From a virus: a DNA stretch of 25,430 nt. Location of the stretch: positions 1-25,430 of IMG/VR virus record IMGVR_UViG_3300044616_001123, one strand, 5' to 3'. The translations under genes and the position numbers were made by a program. Below, one piece after another: positions 19,221-25,430 of this stretch (positions within the stretch are counted from its first letter, which is position 1; each line of letters starts with the position of its first letter). The notes below the pieces were generated by a model that was not told where the DNA came from, searched no databases, and worked only from the letters and a program-made list of their open reading frames with translations.

Positions 19221-21469
19221 TGGCCGACGTCCAGCCGACCGGCGTGCAGAAGTTCCTGCAGGCGATCTCGACCTACGAGACCGAATTCACCCGCTGGGAG
19301 AAGCGCTGCACCAAGATCATCAAGCGCTACCGCGACGACACGCGCACGCAGTCGGGCAACGAGACGGTCAAGTTCAACATCTTCTGGTCGAACGTCCAGA
19401 CGCTGATCCCGGCGGTCTACGCCAAGCTGCCGAAGGCCTCGGCCAAGCGGCGCTTCGGCGACCGCGACCAGATCGGGCGCGTGGCGGCGCAGCTGATCGA
19501 GCGCGCGCTGGACTACGAGATCGAGCACTACCCCGACTTTCGCGCCACGATGAAGTACGCCGTCGAGGACCGCTTCCTCGGCGGGCGCGGCGTCGCGTGG
19601 GTCCGCTACGAGCCGCATGTCCGCGCGCAGGAATTGGCGCTGCCCGAGGATGGCGCGCAGGTCACCGAGGACGTTGACGAGGACGGCAACCTCCCCGAGG
19701 GCGCGGAGATGCCCGAGGAGATCGAGTACGAGTGCGCCCCGGTGGACTACGTCCACTGGAAGGACTTCGGCCACTCCTCGGCCAGGACATGGGAAGAGGT
19801 CACGCAGGTCTGGCGCTGGGTCTACATGACCCGCGAGGCGCTGGTGGAGCGCTTCGGCGAGGACATGGGCCGGAAGATCCCGCTCGACAGCGGCCCCGAC
19901 AACCTCGACGGCCCGAACCGCAAGCGCGAAGGCACGCGCGCGAAGATCTGCGAGCTGTGGTGCAAGGAGACCCAGAAGGTCTACTGGCTGCACAAGGGCA
20001 TGGGTCAGTTCGTGGACGAGCGCGACGACCCGCTCGGGCTGGAAGGGTTCTATCCCTGCCCGAAGCCGCTGTACGCGACCACGACCTCGGACAACCTCGT
20101 TCCGGTGCCCGACTTCCTGCTGTATCAGGATCAGGCCAACGAACTCGACATCCTGTCCGATCGCATCGACGGGCTGGTCAAGGCGCTGCGGATGCGCGGC
20201 GTCTACGATGCCTCGCAGCCCGCGCTCCAGCGTCTGCTGACCGAGGGCGACAACAACACGCTGATCCCGGTCGATAAGTGGATGGCGTTCGGCGAAAAGG
20301 GCGGCCTGAAGGGCAGCATCGACCTCCTGCCGCTCGACACCCTCGCGCAGGCGCTGATCCAATGCTACGGCGCGCGCGAGCAGATCAAGTCGCAGATCTA
20401 CGAGATCACCGGCATCTCCGACATCATCCGAGGCCAGACCGCCGCGAGCGAGACGGCGACCGCGCAGCAGATCAAGGGCCAGTACGCCGGCCTGCGGCTG
20501 CGGTCGATGCAAGAGGAGGTGGCGCTGTTCGCCTCCGAACTGATCCGCCTCAAGGCGCAGATCATCGCGACCAAGTTCCAGCCGCAGACGGTCCTCGCCT
20601 ACGCGGCGGCGCAACAGATGTCGCCCGAGGACCAGCAGCTGATCCCCCAGGCGCTGCAGGTGCTGGCCGACAAGCCGCTGCGGAACTTCCGCATCGAGGT
20701 CGCGTCCGACAGCCTCGTCCAGATCGACGAGCAGCAGAACAAGCAGGACCGGCTGGAGTTCGTGCAGGCCTATGGCGGCTTCCTCGAGCGCGCGCTGCCG
20801 GTCGTGCAGCAAGCCCCGCAGGCCGCCGGCATCGTCATCGAGCTGATGAAGTACGGGATCGGCGCGTTCAAGCAGGCCGAACCGCTGGAAGGCACCCTCG
20901 ATCGGATGCTGGAGGAGATCACCGCCCAGCAGCAGGCGCAGGCCGCCGCGCCGCCGCAGCCCGATTCCGAGCAGATGAAGATGCAGGCCGACACCGCCAT
21001 CGCGCAGCAGAAGGCCCAATTCGACGCGCAGATGATGCAGGCCAAGCTGCAGGCCGACATGCAGATCGAGCAAATGAAGGCGCAGGCCGCGGCCGCGCTT
21101 GAAGAGCAGCGTCAGCGCTTCGAGGCCGCGCTCAAGAGCGAGGAGCTGGCCCAGAAGGTCGCGCTGGAGCAGGAGAAGGCCCGTCTCGACGCCGAGACCA
21201 AGATCATGGTCGCGCGCATCGGCGTCAGCGGCGTGGACACGCCCGGCCTCAATATCGTGAGCGAGGCCAGCAACCGCCTCGCCACCGGCATGTCCGAGGA
21301 CGTCCGCTCCATGATCCAGCAGATGGTGCAGGACAGCATGGCGCGCGACGAGCGCATGATGGCGATGATGCAGGCGCTGATGCAGTCGATGGGCGCGCCC
21401 AAGCGGATCGTGCGCGGGCCTGACGGGCGCGCGATGGGCGTCGAGGTCGTGACGATGGGGAATGCGTGA
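19220..21469 (+). CDS. Portal protein
   Basis: 749 residues from ATG 19220 (GGAGG six bases before; a GTG one codon earlier is less likely). The N-terminal two thirds are a portal core: FLQAISTYETEFTRWEKRCT, FNIFWSNVQTLIPAVYAKLP, DFRATMKYAVEDRFLGGRGV, then VDYVHWKDFGHSSARTWEEV, VPDFLLYQDQANELDILSDR and ITGISDIIRGQTAASETATA. The last 200 residues are a Gln/Ala/Met-rich coiled coil (EEITAQQQAQ, KMQADTAIAQQKAQFDAQMM, EQMKAQAAAALEEQRQRFEA), resembling the long helical barrel of podovirus portals. It forms the dodecameric DNA channel at one capsid vertex and docks the terminase. Confidence 0.9.
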   Translation: MADVQPTGVQKFLQAISTYETEFTRWEKRCTKIIKRYRDDTRTQSGNETVKFNIFWSNVQTLIPAVYAKLPKASAKRRFGDRDQIGRVAAQLIERALDYEIEHYPDFRATMKYAVEDRFLGGRGVAWVRYEPHVRAQELALPEDGAQVTEDVDEDGNLPEGAEMPEEIEYECAPVDYVHWKDFGHSSARTWEEVTQVWRWVYMTREALVERFGEDMGRKIPLDSGPDNLDGPNRKREGTRAKICELWCKETQKVYWLHKGMGQFVDERDDPLGLEGFYPCPKPLYATTTSDNLVPVPDFLLYQDQANELDILSDRIDGLVKALRMRGVYDASQPALQRLLTEGDNNTLIPVDKWMAFGEKGGLKGSIDLLPLDTLAQALIQCYGAREQIKSQIYEITGISDIIRGQTAASETATAQQIKGQYAGLRLRSMQEEVALFASELIRLKAQIIATKFQPQTVLAYAAAQQMSPEDQQLIPQALQVLADKPLRNFRIEVASDSLVQIDEQQNKQDRLEFVQAYGGFLERALPVVQQAPQAAGIVIELMKYGIGAFKQAEPLEGTLDRMLEEITAQQQAQAAAPPQPDSEQMKMQADTAIAQQKAQFDAQMMQAKLQADMQIEQMKAQAAAALEEQRQRFEAALKSEELAQKVALEQEKARLDAETKIMVARIGVSGVDTPGLNIVSEASNRLATGMSEDVRSMIQQMVQDSMARDERMMAMMQALMQSMGAPKRIVRGPDGRAMGVEVVTMGNA

Positions 21470-21771
21470 TGCGCCAGCCCGCGATGGAATGGCGGCCCGC
21501 GATGGACTGCTGGCTGCTCCGCACCGAGACGCCGCTCTCCGCTCGCCATGTCGCCGCCTGCAAGGCCTTCATGCTCAAGATCCAGGCGGCCCGGCGCATC
21601 GGGCTGATGCCGGGCGATGTGCGCGACGACCTCGACGCGAGCGTCCGCGCGCTGAACGAGAACCGCATCCAGCAATGGGCCGCCGGTCCCGGCATGGACG
21701 GGCGCGGCGAGATCACCGTTTTCGGGGCCACGACCGGCACCGGCAAGACCTTCATGGACATGGGAGCCTGA
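21469..21771 (+). CDS. 100-residue phage protein, unknown function
   Basis: ATG 21469 shares a base with the portal stop; a GTG one codon earlier is less likely. Sequence opens MRQPAMEWRPAMDCWLLRTE and has a helical middle (HVAACKAFMLKIQAARRIGL, RDDLDASVRALNENRIQQW) and a Gly-rich end. The final GATTGTGKTFMDM looks like a P-loop but sits at the extreme C-terminus without the rest of an ATPase. Location after portal suggests a head-related part. Not recognised. Confidence 0.6.
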   Translation: MRQPAMEWRPAMDCWLLRTETPLSARHVAACKAFMLKIQAARRIGLMPGDVRDDLDASVRALNENRIQQWAAGPGMDGRGEITVFGATTGTGKTFMDMGA

Positions 21772-21772
21772 C

Positions 21773-22294
21773 ATGGCAGCGACTTGGCGAGCGACCTCTG
21801 GCGCGGTGGCGTATGCCAACGCGAAGGACATGCTCAACGTTTTCAACGGCACCGGATCGACGCGCATCATCCGCGCCTACAGGGCCTACTGGTTCAACAA
21901 CGGCACCGCAGCGGTGACCGGCGTGATCACGACGGCCCAGTGCCGCCGCATCACGGCAGCGTCCGCAGGCACCGCTGTGACGCCCGTGAAGCACGACACC
22001 AACTCGTCGGCGCTAAACGCCAACACGACCTGTGGCACCAACCAGACGGTCACCGGCAGCGACATCTTCCGCCGCTTCCTCTTCGTCAACGAGGAGCCGG
22101 TGGTGGCTGGCACGACGCAGGCCAACTGGCTGACGCTGATCCCGTTCGCGGAGGTCTGGAACGCTGGCTACTCCGACACGAACGTGGAGCCTATCGTCTG
22201 CCGCGCGACGCAGGGCTTCGAGCTGTTCCACTCGGGCTCGTCCGCTGTCGGCACCGCCGATCTCGAAATCGAGTTCACTGACGCTGCGTCGTGA
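21773..22294 (+). CDS. Virion protein with one copy of a repeated beta domain
   Basis: 173 residues after ribosome site GGGAGCCTGAC. Beta-rich: MLNVFNGTGSTRIIRAYRAY, FNNGTAAVTGVITTAQCRRI, AVTPVKHDTNSSAL, NVEPIVCRATQGFELFHSGS. The segments FNGTGSTRIIR, T-x-V-x-P-V-K-H-D-T-x-S and VEPIV-x-R-x-x-x-G recur in the 413-residue protein two genes downstream. This suggests a structural protein, perhaps a head or tail fibre or decoration. Role unassigned. Confidence 0.65.
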   Translation: MAATWRATSGAVAYANAKDMLNVFNGTGSTRIIRAYRAYWFNNGTAAVTGVITTAQCRRITAASAGTAVTPVKHDTNSSALNANTTCGTNQTVTGSDIFRRFLFVNEEPVVAGTTQANWLTLIPFAEVWNAGYSDTNVEPIVCRATQGFELFHSGSSAVGTADLEIEFTDAAS

Positions 22295-22297
22295 GCC

Positions 22298-22477
22298 ATG
22301 AAGACGCTGCGCCACAAGGCTTGCCTGCATGAGTGGGAGGTGGAGGAGTCCTTCGCCTCCCGCGTGGAGAACGACATCAACGGGGGGCTTGGCCCGGCGT
22401 CGCCGCCCATCGTCTGCCCTGGGTGCAAGGTGCCGTCGCGATATAGCGAATTCGTCGTCGTGACGCCCGATGCCTGA
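22298..22477 (+). CDS. 59-residue zinc-ribbon-like protein
   Basis: ATG 22298, three bases after the previous stop; ends eight bases into the next gene. It has C-x-H (ACLHEW, residues 8-13) and C-P-G-C (about 40-43), a CH...CxxC set able to hold one zinc ion. Sequence: MKTLRHKACLHEWEVEESFA then SPPIVCPGCKVPSRYSEFVV. Both overlap and cysteine pattern support a real gene. Function unknown; small zinc-binding proteins occur among phage virion genes. Confidence 0.6.
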   Translation: MKTLRHKACLHEWEVEESFASRVENDINGGLGPASPPIVCPGCKVPSRYSEFVVVTPDA

Positions 22478-23711
22478 GACCTTCCTCGTCTACCAGCGCG
22501 CAGTCGATGTGCGTCCGCTTGAGGACGGGCTGTTCGCCCTCTTCAACGACGAGGAATCGGACTCGCGCCGGTACTACGAGTTGGTTAATCTCAGGCTCTC
22601 GCCCGTCGCGCCGACAAGCAACGCGCAGGGCAGCTCGGGTCGCGCGGGCGCTCTTGCCCTTTATCGCACCACGGCAAGCAGCGGTGGTGACGCCGTCGCG
22701 CCCATCAAGCACGACACCGCATCCGCCAGCCTGCCCTCTCAGGTGACGTTCACCACCAACCCCGACAGCGTCACGACCTCGGGCATCGCCCTCAAGCGCA
22801 TGGCTGACGCACCGACGTATTTCGCGGCCATTGGTGGCACGGGCCTTTCGTCGCGGCAGTTCAGCGGCGGCTTGGCAACGTGGAAGCACGACGCATTCGC
22901 GACGCTTGGCGACTTCGGTGCAAGCGTCAATGTGGAGCCAATCGTCCTCCGCGAGGGCGAGGGAGTTGCCGTCACGCAGACAGAGTATGGCGTTCCGCAC
23001 AGCATGATCGTGGCGATGTTCGTCACCAACACCGCGACGGGCGCGACCTACACCTACCGCAGCGTGGACGTTGCCACCGATGCCCTGATTGACGGCCCCC
23101 TCGTCAGCCTGTTCAACGCTTCGGGCAGCGGCGTCGTGCTGGCTGTGCGCGTGGCGTTCATCCCGCTGGACGGAGAGAGCCACGCCACCACCTCGCTTAC
23201 TCTTACCGTGCCAGCCATCAACCTTCGAATCGCGCGCATCTTTGGCCTCGACACCTCGGCGGAAGCGGCGAACATCATCAAGCCCGACACCACCGTCTCG
23301 ACGCCAGCGTCCATGCGCGCCGTCGTCGGCCCGTTCCGCTCGCGTCTTGAGGGGGCGTGGCAATGGGACTGGCCCTACACCCACGGCGCGACGATCAGCA
23401 TCGCCCAGCAGCAGAACGCTGGCGTGTTCCGGCGCAACCCTGCCATGAAGGTGTTCGGCGCCATCGGGCAGTCTCTCAACGGCATCCAGCTCGACGGGCT
23501 TGCTGACATCGACATCTTCACCGCCGAGCCGGGCAGCGGGATCATCGTGCGGCCAGGAGAGGGCGTGGGCCTCTTGGCCGGGACCGCCGGACTTCTGTCG
23601 AACAGCACCTTCATCAACTACAACATCGAAGCCACGATCCTCCACTACCCGCCGCCCTCGGCCCCGGCTGGCGGGAACACTTACTCCCGCTCCCGCGTCG
23701 TGAACAGGTGA
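22470..23711 (+). CDS. Virion protein with two tandem copies of the repeated beta domain
   Basis: 413 residues. The first half has DGLFALFNDEESDSRRYYEL, AVAPIKHDTASASL and NVEPIVLREGEGVAV; the second has DGPLVSLFNASGSGVVLAVR and GSGIIVRPGEGVGLL. Each half ends with a segment in which hydrophobic beta strands alternate (VPHSMIVAMFVTNTATG; STFINYNIEATILHY). These match each other and the single-domain protein at 21773-22294. A Pro-rich tail follows (PPPSAPAGG). It is probably a structural protein from domain duplication, a decoration or fibre component; no enzymatic motif. Confidence 0.65.
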   Translation: MPETFLVYQRAVDVRPLEDGLFALFNDEESDSRRYYELVNLRLSPVAPTSNAQGSSGRAGALALYRTTASSGGDAVAPIKHDTASASLPSQVTFTTNPDSVTTSGIALKRMADAPTYFAAIGGTGLSSRQFSGGLATWKHDAFATLGDFGASVNVEPIVLREGEGVAVTQTEYGVPHSMIVAMFVTNTATGATYTYRSVDVATDALIDGPLVSLFNASGSGVVLAVRVAFIPLDGESHATTSLTLTVPAINLRIARIFGLDTSAEAANIIKPDTTVSTPASMRAVVGPFRSRLEGAWQWDWPYTHGATISIAQQQNAGVFRRNPAMKVFGAIGQSLNGIQLDGLADIDIFTAEPGSGIIVRPGEGVGLLAGTAGLLSNSTFINYNIEATILHYPPPSAPAGGNTYSRSRVVNR

Positions 23712-23715
23712 TGCC

Positions 23716-24258
23716 ATGCTGAAGCAGTCCACGGCGCGCAACCTGATGGTGCTGATGACCAGCAGCACCGACCACATCACGGGCGCGACCGGCCTGACGC
23801 TCACGATCACCGCCAGCAAGGATGGCGCTGCCTTCGCGTCAATCACCCCGACCGTGACCGAGCTTGGCGACGGCTGGTATTCGCTGGCCCTGACCACGGC
23901 GCACACCGACACGCTGGGCGACTTCGTCGTTCATGTCACGGCCTCGGGCGCGGACCCAACCGATGTGCGCGAAGAGGTCTTCTCCTCGCTGCCGGGCGAT
24001 GCGGTCACGGTCTCGTCGCTGGCAAGCAACTCGATCACCGCCGCGTCCATCGCCACCGATGCGGTCACCGAGATCCAGAGCGGGCTGGCGACCTCGTCGG
24101 CGCTCTCGACGGTCGATGGCAACGTGTCGGCCATCAAGGCCAAGACCGACAGCCTCGCCTTCACGGTCGCCGGTCAGGTGGACGCCAACATCCAGTACGT
24201 CAATGACATTCAGGTCAAGGGTACCGGCACCACCGCTGATCCGTGGAACCCCGTGTGA
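23716..24258 (+). CDS. Beta-rich virion protein
   Basis: 180 residues, start four bases after the previous stop. MLKQSTARNLMVLMTSSTDH, ATGLTLTITASKDGAAFASI, GDGWYSLALTTAHTDTLGDF and VVHVTASGADPTDVREEVFS form an Ig-like sandwich seen in many phage structural proteins. Then comes a Ser/Thr/Ala-rich helical stem (SLASNSITAASIATDAVTEI) and AGQVDANIQYVNDIQVKGTG followed by DPWNPV. It probably decorates the head or connects to tail fibres. Its stop shares a base with the next ATG. Confidence 0.6.
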   Translation: MLKQSTARNLMVLMTSSTDHITGATGLTLTITASKDGAAFASITPTVTELGDGWYSLALTTAHTDTLGDFVVHVTASGADPTDVREEVFSSLPGDAVTVSSLASNSITAASIATDAVTEIQSGLATSSALSTVDGNVSAIKAKTDSLAFTVAGQVDANIQYVNDIQVKGTGTTADPWNPV

Positions 24259-24650
24259 TGTTCGCAAGCTGGGGCGACAGCTGGGGCGCGTCGTGGTCCG
24301 ACTCCTGGGGCTATGGCGTCATTCCGCCGCCGGTCGTCGTCGATGACACGCACGACGGCGACTACCTCCGCAAGAAGCTCAAGCGCGAGCGCGAGGAGGT
24401 CGAGGCGCGTCGGCGCCGGGTGCTGGAACTCTACGAGCGGATCGTGGAGGGGCTGGAGCCTGCGCCCGAGGAAGTCGAGCAGGCTGTCTCGGCAGCCATC
24501 GAAGCGGTCGGCGTGGAGACGCGCGCCGACATCATCGAGGCCCCGTCGATCGATCTGGGGCGCATTCTGGCAGGCCTGGAGCGTGCGCTGGACCTCCAGC
24601 GGCGTCTCGCGCTCGAGGCCGACGACGAGGAGGTGATGTTGCTGCTATGA
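24258..24650 (+). CDS. Small phage protein with W/S/G-rich N-terminus and helical body
   Basis: 130 residues from ATG 24258 (TGATG). Opens MFASWGDSWGASWSDSWGYG, an aromatic/Ser/Gly repeat common at the front of small phage structural proteins, then a basic coiled coil (KKLKREREEVEARRRRVLEL) and acidic helices (EGLEPAPEEVEQAVSAAIEA, LGRILAGLERALDLQRRLAL). Not recognised; its occurrence near portal and scaffold suggests a virion or assembly role. Confidence 0.6.
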   Translation: MFASWGDSWGASWSDSWGYGVIPPPVVVDDTHDGDYLRKKLKREREEVEARRRRVLELYERIVEGLEPAPEEVEQAVSAAIEAVGVETRADIIEAPSIDLGRILAGLERALDLQRRLALEADDEEVMLLL

Positions 24651-24976
24651 GGACGCGATACGTCTGGCGCGACGGGGAGATGATCGAGATCGCCATCGCG
24701 CACCCCGGCGCCGAAGCCAAGATCCAGATCGTCCCCGACATCGGCGGCTACAAGTCGATGGCGGACGGGTCGTGGATCAGCAGCCGCTCGCAGCATCGCG
24801 AGCATCTGAAACGCCACAACTGTTTCGAGGTCGGCAACGAGATGCCGAAGCCTCGCGAGATCACAGCGCCGAGCCGCGAGCAGCGCATCAAGCGCCTGCG
24901 CGAGCAGCTGTGGAACATGACCGACAAGCAGGCGGACAAGATCCTGGCCGAGCTGCGGTCGCAACCCCGGAGATGA
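24647..24976 (+). CDS. 109-residue phage protein between portal and scaffold genes
   Basis: Overlaps the previous stop (ATGA). Sequence: YVWRDGEMIEIA, then VPDIGGYKSMADGSWISSRS, QHREHLKRHNCFEVGNEMPK, and a basic helix EQRIKRLREQLWNMTDKQAD. The order I-x-P-D-I-x-x-Y-x-S..DG..I-x-S-R-x-x-H-R-x-x-L-K-x-x-x-C is repeated in small proteins found beside scaffold genes of other podoviruses. Function unknown. Confidence 0.65.
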   Translation: MRTRYVWRDGEMIEIAIAHPGAEAKIQIVPDIGGYKSMADGSWISSRSQHREHLKRHNCFEVGNEMPKPREITAPSREQRIKRLREQLWNMTDKQADKILAELRSQPRR

Positions 24977-24977
24977 G

Positions 24978-25430
24978 ATGAGCGAGATCCAGAAGGTCGA
25001 TAGCGACAGCCGCAAGGAACTGCTGGCCGAGCAGTTCTCCAAGATCGAGGCCGAGGTTGCCGCCGCGCCGCCCGAGGCCGCCCCCGAGGCCGAGCCCGAG
25101 CCCGCCGCCGAAGGCCGCGCCCGCGACGCCTCGGGCCGGTTCGCCCGTGCCGATGGTGCGCCCGCCCCGAAGGCGGCGCCCGCCGGGCCGCAGGGGACCG
25201 CCGCCGAGGCCGCCGAGGCCGCAGAGGCCGCCGAGGAGCCCGTCTGGAAGCGCCCGCCGCAGTCGTGGAAGAAGGAATTCCACGACGCGTGGCTCAAGGC
25301 CGATCCGCGCCTGCAGGAATACGCCTACCAGCGCGAGGAGCAGATGCGCGCGGGCATCGAGCCGATCCGCGCCAAGGCCGAGTTCGCGGATCGCATGAAC
25401 GAGGCCATCGCGCCCTACATGGACACGATC
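24978..25430 (+). CDS. Scaffold-like head assembly protein, N-terminal 151 residues (cut by right edge)
   Basis: ATG 24978 follows the previous stop by one base; the frame stays open to the window end. MSEIQKVDSDSRKELLAEQF is a helix, then an Ala/Pro/Glu-rich disordered stretch (about 28-90), then VWKRPPQSWKKEFHDAWLKA and LQEYAYQREEQMRAGIEPIR. The W-K-x-P-P-x-S-W-K-K-E and QRE-x-Q-M-x-x-G-I motifs occur in phage scaffold-type proteins preceding the major capsid gene. It would guide prohead assembly and be removed later. The major capsid protein is expected right of the window. Confidence 0.72.
   Translation, partial: MSEIQKVDSDSRKELLAEQFSKIEAEVAAAPPEAAPEAEPEPAAEGRARDASGRFARADGAPAPKAAPAGPQGTAAEAAEAAEAAEEPVWKRPPQSWKKEFHDAWLKADPRLQEYAYQREEQMRAGIEPIRAKAEFADRMNEAIAPYMDTI

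Noticed and set aside
19166-21073. Very long open frame (635 codons) antisense to the portal gene
   Set aside because: Strong G/C third-position bias of the portal gene removes stops on the opposite strand; the antisense product is Leu/Arg/His/Asp-biased with no recognisable domain.
21718-21771. P-loop-like GATTGTGKT at the end of the 100-residue protein
   Set aside because: It lies at the extreme C-terminus, with no room for the fold, Walker B or other ATPase motifs.

Overview
The window is a compact, GC-rich stretch of a tailed double-stranded DNA bacteriophage genome, probably a podovirus-like phage of an alphaproteobacterium. The host guess rests on the gene-transfer-agent type three-TM holin, a GapR/DUF2312-type protein, a GH108 endolysin and strongly G/C-biased third codon positions; it is an inference. 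Both edges cut genes (a virion protein at the left, a scaffold-like protein at the right). The missing capsid and tail genes would lie beyond the right edge and lead back to the left edge in a circular or permuted genome. No integrase, tRNA, rRNA, IS element or CRISPR array is seen, and no gene-free stretch exceeds 300 bases.

Layout. (1) 1-5786, rightward: end of a probable ejection/internal virion protein, a tail fibre, a LamG/SPRY-like adhesion protein, then lysis functions (multi-TM membrane protein, coiled-coil plus TM protein, GTA-type holin, GH108 endolysin). (2) 5797-10395, leftward: an early operon of 13 genes, 12 of them chained by 1- or 4-base start/stop overlaps. It encodes RecT, a RecE-like PD-(D/E)XK nuclease, a cytosine-methyltransferase-like protein and many small proteins, several of them single-TM peptides of 21-53 residues. 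(3) 10396-10528: a divergent control region with two operator-like palindromes overlapping two promoters. (4) 10529-14467, rightward: Cro-like regulator, winged-helix protein, PP-loop (PAPS-reductase-like) protein, RusA-like resolvase, GapR/DUF2312 protein, a structured intergenic RNA candidate, a 23-residue TM peptide, a YdaU/DUF1376 initiator-like protein carrying iteron-like repeats inside its gene, and a helicase-loader-like protein. (5) 14468-14608: regulatory gap with a good sigma70-type promoter. (6) 14609-25430, rightward: small and large terminase, ferritin-like DUF5856 protein, small virion proteins, a glycosyltransferase/FkbM-methyltransferase pair, portal, a family of repeated-domain virion proteins, and the start of the scaffold.

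The plan is lambda-like: divergent recombination (left) and replication (right) operons around a Cro-type switch, replication proteins in O-P order with a candidate origin inside the O-position gene, then packaging, head, tail and lysis. The most unusual points are the intragenic iterons, the structured leader before the 23-residue peptide, a RecE-like nuclease whose (D/E)XK acid reads as Asn, the sugar-transferase/methyltransferase pair within the head genes, and the chain of micro-membrane proteins.
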